Assembly: GCF_009690845.1 (NCBI RefSeq) | Contig: NZ_VWSJ01000024.1 | Location: forward strand, 1 to 43,959 | Direction of reading: 5' to 3' | DNA length: 43,959 nt | From: Campylobacter portucalensis | GTDB taxonomy: Bacteria; Campylobacterota; Campylobacteria; Campylobacterales; Campylobacteraceae | Part shown: in pieces, positions 27,649-36,741 of the stretch | How the letters are laid out: each line of letters opens with the position of its first letter | How positions within the stretch are numbered: the stretch's first letter is position 1 | Notes under the pieces: generated by a model | Database searches by the model: none | Seen by the model: the letters and a program-made list of their open reading frames with translations, nothing else | What the model was told of the DNA's origin: nothing | Program-made: the position numbers and the translations under genes

Positions 27649-28861
27649 TTCTACCATTCTTACCTGAAATTATAAATCTCAAGGCATTTAATTTTATAAA
27701 TCCCTCTGCATCTTTTTGATTAAATACTTCGTCTTCTTCAAATGTGCTAAACTCAGCGTCAAATAAACTATCACTTTTGCTACTTCTACCTAAAATAATA
27801 ACATTTCCTTTATAAAGTTCAAGTCTTACAACTCCATTTACATGGCGTTGACTCTCATCAATTAAAGCTTGAAGCATAAGTCTTTCGGGGCTAAACCAAA
27901 AGCCGTTATATATCAACTCTGCGTATTTTGGCATTATTTCATCTTTTAGATGTGCTGCCCCTTTATCAAGAGTAATACTTTCAATAGCACGATGTGCTTT
28001 TAACATAATAGTTCCACCTGGAGTTTCATAACATCCTCTACTTTTCATACCAACATATCTATTTTCAACCAAATCAAGTCTTCCAATTCCATGTTTTGCA
28101 CCTAAATTATTAAGTGCATTAAGCATATTTGCAGGGCTTAAATTTACACCATTTAAAGCAACTGGATCGCCGTTTTTAAATTCTATTTCTATAATTTCAC
28201 TCTCATTTGGTGCATCTTTTGGGCTTGATGTCCATCTCCACATATCTTCTTGGGGTGATGCGTTTGGATCTTCTAAAATAAGCCCTTCATAAGAGATATG
28301 AAGTAAATTTGAATCCATTGAATATGGAGATTTTCCTGGTTTTTTTTCAATACTAATGCCGTGTTTATTAGCATAGGCTAAAAGTTTTTCACGACTATTT
28401 AAATCCCACTCTCTCCATGGTGCTATAATCTTAACATCAGGCATCAAAGCATAAGCTCCAAGTTCAAATCTAACTTGATCATTTCCCTTACCTGTTGCAC
28501 CGTGGCTTATAGCATCAGCTCCTGTTTTTTTAGCAATTTCTACAAGTTTTTTAGCTATTAAAGGTCTTGCAATTGAAGTGCCTAATAAATACTCGCCTTC
28601 ATAAATAGCGTTTGCTCTAAACATAGGAAAAACATAATCTTTTACAAATTCCTCTTTTATATCAAGGATGAAGATGTTTTCTTCTTTTATGCCTAAATTT
28701 AGGGCTTTTTCTTTTATGGGATTTAAATCTTCATTTTGTCCAATGTCGGCTGTAAAAGTCACAACTTCACAGTTATAGTTATCTCCAAGCCATTTTAGAA
28801 TAATACTCGTATCAAGTCCGCCAGAATAAGCTAAAACTACCTTTTTGACATCTTTTTTCAT
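27644..28861 (-). CDS. argG: Argininosuccinate synthase
   Basis: A 405-residue cytosolic enzyme of arginine synthesis joining citrulline and aspartate with ATP. The PP-loop AYSGGLDTS lies at residues 10-18; other family boxes are [15 protein letters not shown] near 119, [14 protein letters not shown] near 145 and [18 protein letters not shown] near 177. Length is standard. The ATG at 28861 is divergent from the S4-protein gene, with 72 bases between the starts. Confidence 0.97.
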   Translation of the reverse strand: MKKDVKKVVLAYSGGLDTSIILKWLGDNYNCEVVTFTADIGQNEDLNPIKEKALNLGIKEENIFILDIKEEFVKDYVFPMFRANAIYEGEYLLGTSIARPLIAKKLVEIAKKTGADAISHGATGKGNDQVRFELGAYALMPDVKIIAPWREWDLNSREKLLAYANKHGISIEKKPGKSPYSMDSNLLHISYEGLILEDPNASPQEDMWRWTSSPKDAPNESEIIEIEFKNGDPVALNGVNLSPANMLNALNNLGAKHGIGRLDLVENRYVGMKSRGCYETPGGTIMLKAHRAIESITLDKGAAHLKDEIMPKYAELIYNGFWFSPERLMLQALIDESQRHVNGVVRLELYKGNVIILGRSSKSDSLFDAEFSTFEEDEVFNQKDAEGFIKLNALRFIISGKNGRK

Positions 28862-28933
28862 AAAAATAACCTTTGTTTTAAATTTTAACGGTGATTTTAT
28901 CTAAATTTCATTAATTTTAGGTAAAATATCATT

Positions 28934-29179
28934 ATGAGAGTCGATAAATTTTTAAATATAGTAAATATTACTAAAAGAAGGGCAATTAGCGAAGATATGT
29001 GTAAAAGCGGAGTTGTTAGCGTAAATGGCATAGTTTGTAAGCCTGCAAAAGAGCTAAAAATAGGCGATGTAATTACTATTAAATTTTTAAATGGTGAAAA
29101 AAAATATGAAGTTATAGCCTTTCCTGTTACAAAAAATATACCCAAATCAAAACAAAACGAATATATTAAAGAGTTATAA
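28934..29179 (+). CDS. S4-domain RNA-binding protein (HslR-like)
   Basis: An 81-residue protein made almost entirely of an S4 RNA-binding domain: MRVDKFLNIVNITKRR, then VSVNGIVCKPAKELKIGD. Such proteins (HslR/Hsp15 type) bind the stalled 50S subunit carrying a nascent chain. No clear ribosome site precedes the ATG; TAAAAT lies only about 7 bases upstream, so the message may be nearly leaderless or start further upstream. It is followed after 2 bases by tsaE, an order shared with C. jejuni. Confidence 0.88.
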   Translation: MRVDKFLNIVNITKRRAISEDMCKSGVVSVNGIVCKPAKELKIGDVITIKFLNGEKKYEVIAFPVTKNIPKSKQNEYIKEL

Positions 29180-29181
29180 AT

Positions 29182-29571
29182 ATGATTTTAGGGCTTAATG
29201 AACTTTCAAAAATAGTAGAAATTTTGCCAAAAGATGGAATTATTTTATTAAAAGGAAATTTGGCAAGTGGAAAAACCACTTTAGTTAAAGAGATAGCTAA
29301 AATTTATGGATTTAATCAAAATATTTGCTCACCTACTTTTAGCATTATGCAAAATTACGACAAAATTTATCACTACGATATATATCAGTATGGAAGTGAA
29401 AGAATTTTACAAAACGGGCTTTTTGAAAATTTATTTGAAGATGGACTTCACTTGATTGAATGGGCGGATGAAGGATTAGAAAGAATGCTTAAAAAATTTA
29501 ATCTTCCATATTGCACGGTAGAGATAGAAATTTTAAATAACAAAAGAAACTACAAGGTAACTTATGCATAA
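29182..29571 (+). CDS. tsaE: tRNA threonylcarbamoyladenosine synthesis ATPase TsaE
   Basis: A 129-residue P-loop ATPase required with TsaB and TsaD for the t6A modification of ANN-decoding tRNAs. Walker [11 protein letters not shown] is at about residues 25-34, with [11 protein letters not shown] near 51, YHYDIYQYG near 63 and [10 protein letters not shown] near 94, all TsaE family positions. It overlaps lptB by 8 bases. Confidence 0.94.
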   Translation: MILGLNELSKIVEILPKDGIILLKGNLASGKTTLVKEIAKIYGFNQNICSPTFSIMQNYDKIYHYDIYQYGSERILQNGLFENLFEDGLHLIEWADEGLERMLKKFNLPYCTVEIEILNNKRNYKVTYA

Positions 29572-30292
29572 ACTTCAAGCCATAAATTTAAAAAAAATAA
29601 TCAAAAAAGCAAATATTATAAAAGATGTTTCTCTAAGTGTAAAAAGTGGAGAAGTAGTTGGTCTTTTAGGGCCAAATGGAGCCGGTAAGACAACTAGCTT
29701 TTATATGATATGCGGGCTTATAAGCCCTACTTCTGGAATGATAACACTAAATGATGAAGATATAACAAAAACTCCACTTCATAAGCGTGCAAAATTAGGC
29801 ATTGGATATTTACCACAAGAAAGCAGTATTTTTAAAGAGTTAAGTGTTAAAGAGAATCTACTATTGGCTGCCCAAGTAAATTTTAAAGACAAAAAACTTG
29901 CTAAACAAAAAGTTGAAGAGATGCTTGATTTATTGAATATATCTCCAATTAGAGATAGACTTGGAGTTAGCTTAAGTGGAGGTGAGCGAAGAAGATGTGA
30001 AATAGCTAGAAGCCTTGTTATAAAACCAAAATTTTTACTTCTTGATGAACCATTTGCAGGAGTCGATCCAATAGCAGTTGCTGATATACAAAGCATAATA
30101 AAAAATTTAAAAATGCTAAATATAGGTATTTTGATAACAGATCACAATGTTCGAGAAACTTTAGCTATTTGTGATAGAGCTTATGTTATGAAAGATGGTG
30201 AAATTTTAGCAAGCGGAAGTAGTAATGAAGTTGCAAATAATGAAAATGTAAAAAAACACTATCTCGGAGAAGAATTTAAATTTTTCAATTGA
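29564..30292 (+). CDS. lptB: LPS export ABC transporter ATP-binding protein LptB
   Basis: A 242-residue cytoplasmic ATPase that powers LptFG extraction of lipopolysaccharide for transport to the outer membrane. Walker A is GPNGAGKTT near residue 36, the Q-loop is in [10 protein letters not shown], the signature is [13 protein letters not shown] near 138, Walker B is [13 protein letters not shown] near 158, and the switch His is in ITDHNVRET. In C. jejuni this gene is followed by rpoN; here it is followed by a sugar-transferase locus, so gene order breaks at its end. Confidence 0.94.
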   Translation: MHKLQAINLKKIIKKANIIKDVSLSVKSGEVVGLLGPNGAGKTTSFYMICGLISPTSGMITLNDEDITKTPLHKRAKLGIGYLPQESSIFKELSVKENLLLAAQVNFKDKKLAKQKVEEMLDLLNISPIRDRLGVSLSGGERRRCEIARSLVIKPKFLLLDEPFAGVDPIAVADIQSIIKNLKMLNIGILITDHNVRETLAICDRAYVMKDGEILASGSSNEVANNENVKKHYLGEEFKFFN

Positions 30293-30418
30293 TATTTATA
30301 GTTTTGTAAATTTTTAATATAAATCTATATTTTAAAATATCAAGATATAAAATTTAAAAAAAACATAAGCTAATTTTGATAATATGCAAGTTAATATTAT
30401 TTAAACTAGGGGGCAGAA

Positions 30419-31354
30419 GTGATAATACTTGGTAATAAATATAAATTTAATGAAATAGAGCTAAACAAACTTAATAAAAAATTTAAAAATTTAAAAATTT
30501 TAGAATATAATGAAAATAAAAAAAGCTATATTTCAGCTAGACAAGATATAAAAAATTTATTGAGTAATGGGTGTTATAAATATTTGGTGATAAATAGCGA
30601 TCAAAATATCAATAATAGAATGATTAAATTTATAACATTGCTTGGATTTAAATATAGAAAAAAATCTATAAAAATAATCTCTATTCAAAAATTATTAGAA
30701 GAGTATTTAAAAAAACTCTATATTCCAGATGATGATAAAAATTTAGATTTTCTTATGGATATAAAAACTTATAACATTTTTCAATATTCAATCAAAAAAT
30801 TTATAGATTTTATAGCTTGTTTTATTCTGCTTTTTATTAATTTTTTCTTTAAATTTTATGTTCAAAAAAAGATAAAAGAGCAAAGTCCTGGTAGTTTGTA
30901 TTTCATACAAAATAGGATAGGAAAGAATGTGAAAGTCTTTAAATGCTATAAATTTAGAACTATGCATGAAAACTCTAATTTAAAAAAATATACAAGCAAA
31001 AATGACGATAGAATCTTTCCTTTTGGTGATTTTTTGAGAAAAACAAGGCTTGATGAAATTCCTCAATGCTTCAATATCATAAAAGGAGATATGCATCTAG
31101 TAGGACCAAGGGCTGAATGGGATATACTGGTTAAAGAGTATGAACAAGAAATACCTTATTATAATGAACGCCATATAGTAAAACCTGGTATCACAGGCTG
31201 GGCACAGGTGAACTACCCTTATGGTGAAAATATCTACGACACAAAACAAAAACTAATGTATGATTTATACTACATAAAACACTGGTCTATATGGCTTGAG
31301 ATAAAAATTATATTTGCAACTATAACTATTATGATACGAAAGAAAGGTATATAA
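30419..31354 (+). CDS. Polyprenyl-phosphate sugar-1-phosphate transferase (bacterial sugar transferase)
   Basis: A 311-residue enzyme of the PglC/WcaJ/WbaP superfamily, which moves a sugar phosphate from a UDP-sugar to undecaprenyl phosphate to begin a surface glycan. Residues 1 to about 120 form a soluble Lys/Asn-rich domain. A hydrophobic membrane segment lies at about 134-155. The catalytic domain holds CYKFRTMHENS near 176, TRLDEIPQCFNIIKGDMHLVG near 205 and VKPGITGWAQVNYPYG near 245. It starts at GTG, chosen because AGGGGG precedes it by 7 bases and no ATG is nearby. It stands alone, facing the other glycan genes. Confidence 0.9.
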   Translation: MIILGNKYKFNEIELNKLNKKFKNLKILEYNENKKSYISARQDIKNLLSNGCYKYLVINSDQNINNRMIKFITLLGFKYRKKSIKIISIQKLLEEYLKKLYIPDDDKNLDFLMDIKTYNIFQYSIKKFIDFIACFILLFINFFFKFYVQKKIKEQSPGSLYFIQNRIGKNVKVFKCYKFRTMHENSNLKKYTSKNDDRIFPFGDFLRKTRLDEIPQCFNIIKGDMHLVGPRAEWDILVKEYEQEIPYYNERHIVKPGITGWAQVNYPYGENIYDTKQKLMYDLYYIKHWSIWLEIKIIFATITIMIRKKGI

Positions 31355-32226
31355 TATCAAACAAATCACGCTTTAACTCGTATAAATCTAGTCTCAACAA
31401 AACAAATCAGTTTTAATAAATTTTAATATTTTTCTATTTAGCATATACCAAAACTAACACTTATAAATACAAAATAAAATTTCTCTAATCTTGAAATATC
31501 CCTAATTTTGATTTCATTGATATAATTTTAAAACATTGCATTAAATTTAACACTTAAACCTTAATCCACCAAGACCTTTTTACGTAAAAGCAAAAAAGAT
31601 GTTTTTGTAAAATAATTTTACATTATTTTAGCATTGTTTTTATCTTATAACTTAAATTAAGATAGAAAATTTTCTTATAAATTTAAGTAAATCATAACTT
31701 AAGGCTAATTTGATGGAGTTTGGGTAATGTTAAGTCTAAAATTTATAAATTTATCCCATAATCTTTGATTTTAAAATTGTATAGTATTTAAGAAAATAGT
31801 AAGCATATTTTAACATTAATGATCAAAAAAGTTATAAAAAGAGATAAGTTAGATGTTATTAATCATAAAGCCAAATTATAAAATTTATATAATCAAATAA
31901 TAATCAAGAAATCTCTTATCAATTTTAATAAATTTAATATATTTTCTACCATTTTTATATCCTCTTTTAATTTGTTGTATTCATAAAAGGTAATTTTTTG
32001 CCTTTTAATTTAAGTCCAATTTGCCGTAATCTCAAAACTTTTTATGAAATTTATAAGTTCAAAATCACTCTTGAAATGTTTTTAAAATGCTCTTTAACTT
32101 CATAATCTATCTCTTCAAACATTCAAATTTTACAAACTTTTTGACTTTAGTTGCAAGATAGATGAAATAAAAAAGCCAATATTTTATCACCAAAATTTAA
32201 AATCAACTATAAAATTTCAACACACC
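31355..32226. other. Long AT-rich non-coding stretch with coding scraps and a diverged repeat
   Basis: No intact gene is seen in 872 bases between two convergent glycan genes. On the minus strand, 32051-32122 encodes 23 residues beginning MFEEIDYEVKEHFKN, and a second nearby frame reads RQIGLKLKGKKLPFMNTTN before a stop. These look like pieces of decayed genes. The segment 31432-31481 resembles 10363-10414. No strong hairpins or RNA genes are evident. Confidence 0.45.
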
Positions 32227-33041
32227 CTATCTTCGTAAAATTTCATAAATTCTTCTTATAATGCAATTTGGCATAACTCTAACGCTAAATTTTAAAATAA
32301 CATTTCTTATAAATTCGTATAAATTTAAAAATCCCATCTTATAAAATATAAACTGGATCTTAAATTCACTTATAGCGTATTTAAGCCCTTGTCTTCGATA
32401 TATCTGTGCTTGACCTGCTCTCATTTTCACAAGAACTTGATTTATATTGTAAAATTTATATCCTCTTAAAATCATTCTTACCCATAAAAAATAATCCTCC
32501 ATAAAAATAGCTTTTTGATAATTTCCAGCTAAGAGGACGGATGATTTTTTAAACATAATAGATGGATGGTTTATCGGGCTTCTAAATTTAGCAAATTTCA
32601 CTATTTCATCATGAAATTCCGGCACTTTTCTATAGCCATATATTTTATTTTCATCCTTATCAAATTCCGCTACATTGCAACCACAAACATCTATAAAATC
32701 ATATTTTTCAAAAATTTTTAGCTGTTTTTTAAATCTATCAGGTAAAGATATATCATCGCTATCCATTCTAGCAACCAACTCATTTGAACACTCCATTAAA
32801 CCAATAGCTAAAGCATCACCAAGCCCCATATTTTTCTCTAGCTTAACTATCTTATACCCCCCCCAATTTTATTTTTCCACTTTTTAATTTCTTTGTAAAG
32901 CTCCTCTGTAAGCTCTCCATCTTCAACCAAAACTATTTCATTTGGTTTTATACTCTGCTCATTCCAAATACTTTTCATAGCTCTATTAAAAAAATTTGGA
33001 TTTTCTTTATAGTAAATTGACATTAAAACTGAAAAATTCAT
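32227..33041 (-). pseudogene. Family 2 glycosyltransferase, out of frame at a poly-G(8) tract (phase OFF)
   Basis: Two reading frames make one GT-A glycosyltransferase. The N-terminal part (from ATG 33041: FSVLMSIYYKENP, then EIVLVEDGELTEE) runs into eight G's at 32857-32864 and stops three codons later. The C-terminal part, in another frame, carries GLGDALAIGLME, the metal-binding ARMDSDD and INHPSIMFKKSS. Adding one G (nine in all) joins them as IGGGYKIVKLEKNMGLG and gives 271 residues, a normal length. The enzyme would add a sugar to a surface glycan in the cytoplasm. Poly-G switching of glycosyltransferases is well known in Campylobacter, so this is better seen as switched off than dead. 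Confidence 0.88.
32857..32864 (-). repeat. Poly-G(8) switch tract in the family 2 glycosyltransferase
   Basis: Eight G's on the coding (minus) strand lie exactly where the two frames of the glycosyltransferase separate. Frame arithmetic: 6 or 9 G's give the full protein; 7 or 8 give early stops. Confidence 0.85.
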
Positions 33042-33053
33042 CAACACCGCCAA

Positions 33054-33734
33054 TCATTTGTTTTTATACTTAAAATAATCATACATAAATAAAAATAAAA
33101 ATTTAGGATAATCAATCAAAATTCTCTTTCTCACAATAGGCTCTTTAAAAAATCTATACAACCATCTAAGATGATATCTATCCATCCATTTTGGATAATA
33201 CATCAACGAATTTGAACTTTGATGCAAAAATCCACCACAAGTATATCCTACCCCCCCCCAATTTGATTTTTTTAAATCAAGCAAAAATTCTTCTTGCAAT
33301 ACCGCACCCATACCGCATATTAAAATATCTGGATTTAATTTTACAAGATAATCAATAAACTCCACTCTCTCATCTTTAGTAAAATATCCATTTCGACAAC
33401 CAATGATATTAATACCTCTAAATTTATCTTTTATATTATTTATAGTTTGATCTAAATTTTGCTGATTTGTCCCTACTATAAAAATTTTTTTATCTTCATT
33501 AATGCATTGATTAAAAATTTCTGGTGCAAGCGAAGTCATATCAAAACTCTCTCTTTTAAAATCAAAGCCTGCAAATTTTAAAAACTTAACCAATAAAATT
33601 CCATCTATTTTTATATTAAAATGTTTAAATAATTCCTTATGTTTTCTAGCCAAACAGTAAGAATATGGATTTAAAAAAGTGGTTAAATTACTTTTTTTAT
33701 TTTGATTTTTTAATATATCCAGCACTTCTATCAA
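33054..33734 (-). CDS. WecG/TagA/CpsF-family glycosyltransferase with a poly-G(9) tract (phase ON)
   Basis: A 226-residue peripheral-membrane glycosyltransferase of the WecG/TagA family, which adds the second sugar to undecaprenyl-linked glycans. Visible family parts are TTFLNPYSYCLARK near residue 18, IKIDG near 40, IFIVGTNQQNLDQ near 84 and the C-terminal WLYRFFKEPIVRKR. The residues SNWGGVGYTCGG near 152 are encoded across nine G's at 33251-33259. With 9 the gene is open; 8 or 10 would shift it. The start is uncertain: TTG at 33734 or GTG at 33725, the latter 9 bases after AGGGG. It overlaps the upstream polymerase/ligase-like gene by 38 bases. Confidence 0.87.
   Translation of the reverse strand: MIEVLDILKNQNKKSNLTTFLNPYSYCLARKHKELFKHFNIKIDGILLVKFLKFAGFDFKRESFDMTSLAPEIFNQCINEDKKIFIVGTNQQNLDQTINNIKDKFRGINIIGCRNGYFTKDERVEFIDYLVKLNPDILICGMGAVLQEEFLLDLKKSNWGGVGYTCGGFLHQSSNSLMYYPKWMDRYHLRWLYRFFKEPIVRKRILIDYPKFLFLFMYDYFKYKNK
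33251..33259 (-). repeat. Poly-G(9) tract inside the WecG-type gene
   Basis: Nine G's on the coding strand encode Trp-Gly-Gly-Val positions in a conserved C-terminal region. The present length keeps the frame open. Confidence 0.85.
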
Positions 33735-34719
33735 CCCCTAAAAGAAAAATTACAGCCATTATAACAAAGACATTATTAAAAGCAGATACAGATAGTGAAT
33801 TTAACAATATCACACCCAAAATATTCAAGCATTGCAATATACTAAATTTAGATAATTTTAAAATATATAGATAAAATACACATATAAAAAGCAACCCAAT
33901 CAAACCATGGTCAAAAATAGCTCTTAATATATAAGAGTGATAAGCTACAGAGTAACAAATTTCATCACTTTTATGACTGAAAAGTTCATAAAAAAATAGT
34001 TTATTGCAAGTAAAATCGCTCAATGGCTTTAAAGCACCGCTACTACCAAGCAAAAAATCCATCAAATTCCAATCTCTTATATCATACAAAAATAACATTA
34101 AAAATTTAAATCTATCAATCTGTGCTATCGTCTGCCCTCTCTCTATAAAAATAAATATAGAAGCAGCAAAAATGAGTATTATAAAAGAAAATCTTATCAA
34201 AAATTTTTCATCAAATTTAAATCCATACATCATAAAAAATAGAAATCCTAAAGACGCAATGCCTGATCTAGAACCAGATAAAATAAAAATACAAACCAAT
34301 AAAAAAGTATTTAATAAATTTATTTTATTATCAAGCAAAATATACTCCAAATAAAATAATATCAATATAAACATTAATTCAAAATTATTTTCTGCAAAAA
34401 TACCTGGTCTTAAATTTATGCCTAAAATAACGCAATAAAAATACTTAATAAACATAACTATCAAGATATATCTAAGCAATTTCCTAAATAAAATTTTGCT
34501 GATAAAAATTTTACCAACCAAAAAAGATAATATTATTAAATAAATATATGCTTTATATGCCAATAAAAAATCTAAAATATGGATATCTTCAAAACATATA
34601 CCCAAAATAAAATTATAAAATAGATAAAAAAATGAGATTAATGCAAAAAATGCTATTTTGTAATTAATGGTTCTTAGATTTAAAATAAATAAAATTAAAA
34701 TTAAAATTTCAAAAACAGA
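33697..34719 (-). pseudogene. O-antigen polymerase/ligase-like membrane protein, damaged at its 5' end by the prophage junction
   Basis: A very hydrophobic protein with about nine to ten helices, the large periplasmic loop (about 160-215) and the LSGSRSGIASLG motif typical of the Wzy/WaaL O-antigen polymerase/ligase group. The frame is open from 34719 (just after TAA) to 33697 with no ATG near its start; the first usual start is TTG at 34605, inside what looks like a membrane helix. An ATG at 34735 with AAGGAG before it reads eight codons (MEILLICF) in another frame. Removing one T from the T5 run at 34711-34715 would join them into a 345-residue protein. That ATG overlaps the stop of a phage gene, so this is either a frameshift or a phage-host junction inside the gene. 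Confidence 0.65.
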
Positions 34720-34734
34720 TTAGTAAAATTTCCA

Positions 34735-35496
34735 TTATAAAACTCCTTGCATATCATCATTTTTAGCTATATTTTGATCCTGCTTGCTTGTCTTTAAAGC
34801 AGTCTCCAACTCACCCACACGCTTATAAAGCCCCTCTAAATAACCATTTAACTTCTCAAAATTCTCACTCAACGCCTTTTTAACGTCGTCAATTTTCTCT
34901 ATTTCCCCTCTGTCTTTCACCTCTTCTCCTTTTTTCTCAAATTTCGCTAAAATCGCACCAAAACCCTTATAAATAGCCTGTGCTATGCTTGAGGTTTCTT
35001 CGCTTTTACTTATCTCTTCACGCACCGCAGTGCCCGCCATCGATAGCCCGCGATCTCACCCTTTTTAACAGCCTGTTTTAATTCATCGCTTTCAAGCTTG
35101 ATCCCAACAGCCCAACTTCCTACCTTTTCACCCTTAAAAAGGGCGTCATTTTCCCTGACAATCCAACTCTCAGCCACATAAGCATCACGGTTTTTAAAAT
35201 CGTGCTCTCTATCTACATTGCCGCCATTTAGCCCTTTCATAAAGCCATAAGCCGCCTTTTGGATCTCTTCGCCGCTGCTCATCTCACCATGAGCGTCTAC
35301 TTCATCAGGGCTATAAACGATCCCATAAACTACCCCCCCCCCCTCTTTTTTTTTCTTCGTCATTTTTGGCTATTTTGACAGTCTTTTCATAGTTTAACGC
35401 CTCATCGTTACTTTTATAGACTATGCTTTTTTTATTCGCCCCCGCCTTGACAAGTGAAATGTGTGTTATATTTAAGTTTTTAAGCATTACTGCCAT
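34735..35496 (-). pseudogene. XkdF-like phage protease/scaffold protein, broken by two frameshifts
   Basis: Three frames together make one 253-residue XkdF-like protein (putative serine protease/prohead scaffold). The N-terminal LNITHISLVKAGANKK is typical. The middle holds VVYGIVYSPDEVDAHGE and GLNGGNVDREHDF. The last part begins MAGTAVREEISK and ends in a coiled coil. Break 1 is at eleven G's (35333-35343): ten would join parts 1 and 2. Break 2 is at about 35040 (TATCGATGG), where one added base gives GYSMAGTAVREEI. The start ATG 35496 has GGAGT 5 bases before it. The two changes cancel in length. The gene is divergent from the portal. Confidence 0.82.
35333..35343 (-). repeat. Poly-G(11) tract in the XkdF-like gene
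   Basis: Eleven G's on the coding strand follow an A9-G-A run. Read from the 35496 start the frame stops soon after; ten or thirteen G's would keep it open. This is the longest G run in the window. Confidence 0.85.
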
Positions 35497-35599
35497 CACT
35501 ACTCCTTTAGCTTTTAATTTTGCCCAATTGTATAAAATTTTTTGGCTTGTGCGTCTCTAAATAGCCTTTATTTAGGGCATTTGCTAAAAAATTTTAAAG

Positions 35600-35605
35600 T
35601 ATAAT
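35600..35605 (+). promoter_or_regulatory. -10 box for the portal-terminase transcript
   Basis: A perfect TATAAT lies 25 bases before the portal ATG, with GGAG as ribosome site. A clear -35 box is not seen, as is usual in Campylobacter. Confidence 0.6.
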
Positions 35606-35629
35606 GCTTAAAAATTAAATGGAGTAAAG

Positions 35630-36685
35630 ATGGATTATATTTTTAAAAACGCCCACGCCCAAAGCGTACAAATTTCAAAAGATAGCGAGGTAAACGGACT
35701 GCTTGTCCCTTTTGTCTCATTTGATGATCTTTTGGCACTTCACTATGCAAACGTATATCACCGAAGAGCCATCAAAATAAAGGCAAACATGCTATCACAA
35801 ATCGAAGTTTATGAGTGCGATCTGGCCCGAAAAATGCCGCCGAATATATCGGCAAAATCCTTTTTATTTGAGTTTGCCTATAATTTGGAACTTTTTGGGA
35901 ATGCACCCATCGAAAAGGCGGGCGGGGGTGAAAATTTTGTCCTATACAATATCCCTGCCCATGAGTGGCGTACAAATAGAATGCGTGAAATTTTTCAAGT
36001 GACACGAGATGGCGATCAAAAAAAGTTGGACGGATACTATCTAAAATACTACTCACCAACCTCTCGCTACTATGGTGAGCCCGACTATCTGCCCTGCCTG
36101 CTTCAAATTTTAATAAACCGTGAAGCCGACAGCTACAACTACTCATTTTTTAAAAATGGCGCCAAACCCGATCTTGCTATCGTGCATGAAAACAACGAAC
36201 CGACAACGGAGCAAATTGTCGCTTATAAAAGCTTTTTTTCCGATAGTTTTAAAGGGGCAAATAACGCCCATAAAACGCTACTAGCATATACCAACTCAAT
36301 TGGCGATAAAGAGGCAAAGATCAGATTTGAAAAGCTTGGCGGGGTAGAAGATATAAGCTTTAAGGCTTTAAAAGAGGTTAGCCGCGATGAGATAGCGGCC
36401 GCTCACGGTATCCCGCCGCTCCTACTTGGTATCATTCAAGGGGCACACCTTGGCGGTGGCGGTGAACTTATTGGACAGTTACAGCAGTTTAACGAGATAG
36501 AGATCAAGCCCAAAATCGAGTTAATTGAGGGCTTTTTTGCAAGTATCGGTATAAAGGTAGTTTTAAAGGCTATCGATGTAACCGATTTTAAGGATGATGG
36601 CGAGATAGTGACAATGCTTGTTGAAAGGGGTATTATTAGTGTTGCGGAGGCTAGAAGTATTTTGGGTTGGCAAAAAAACATTTAA
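35630..36685 (+). CDS. Phage portal protein (PBSX/P2 gpQ-type)
   Basis: A 351-residue portal subunit; twelve copies form the DNA entry ring of the capsid and dock the terminase. The P2/PBSX portal features are present: HYANVYHRRAIKIKANML near residue 38, the stem region with YYGEPDYLPCLLQILINREA near 143, FFKNGAKPDLAI near 169, and the C-terminal part with SRDEIAAAHGIPPLLLGI near 250 and GGGGELIGQLQQF. Length fits the family. It is transcribed away from the XkdF-like gene and toward the terminase. Mu itself has an unrelated portal, so this module is P2-like. Confidence 0.92.
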   Translation: MDYIFKNAHAQSVQISKDSEVNGLLVPFVSFDDLLALHYANVYHRRAIKIKANMLSQIEVYECDLARKMPPNISAKSFLFEFAYNLELFGNAPIEKAGGGENFVLYNIPAHEWRTNRMREIFQVTRDGDQKKLDGYYLKYYSPTSRYYGEPDYLPCLLQILINREADSYNYSFFKNGAKPDLAIVHENNEPTTEQIVAYKSFFSDSFKGANNAHKTLLAYTNSIGDKEAKIRFEKLGGVEDISFKALKEVSRDEIAAAHGIPPLLLGIIQGAHLGGGGELIGQLQQFNEIEIKPKIELIEGFFASIGIKVVLKAIDVTDFKDDGEIVTMLVERGIISVAEARSILGWQKNI

Positions 36686-36702
36686 ACTCATATTCAAAAC
36701 CC

Positions 36703-36741
36703 CGTTTAAAAACGTTTAAACCGCGTTTAAAAACGTTTAAA
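36703..36741 (+). repeat. Four CGTTTAAA repeats at helical spacing between portal and terminase
   Basis: Two 18-base copies (CGTTTAAAAACGTTTAAA) lie at 36703-36720 and 36724-36741, separated by CCG. Each contains two CGTTTAAA words, giving four words at 36703, 36713, 36724 and 36734, spaced 10, 11 and 10 bases, close to one DNA turn. A degenerate CATTTAAA lies at 36679 across the portal stop. This looks like a protein-binding array, possibly a packaging or regulatory site. Confidence 0.75.

Noticed and set aside
31355-32226. Structured RNA or tRNA in the long gene-free stretch
   Set aside because: No cloverleaf, GTTCRA-like box or stable GC stem could be found; the sequence is A/T runs with coding scraps.
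34695-34740. Mu-type TG...CA terminus at the left prophage border
   Set aside because: No TG on the phage side or 5-base duplication could be identified; the end may have been lost or lie elsewhere.
35772-36146. Long minus-strand frame inside the portal gene
   Set aside because: It is a shadow of the portal gene; composition (Cys/His/Arg rich) is not protein-like and there is no ribosome site.
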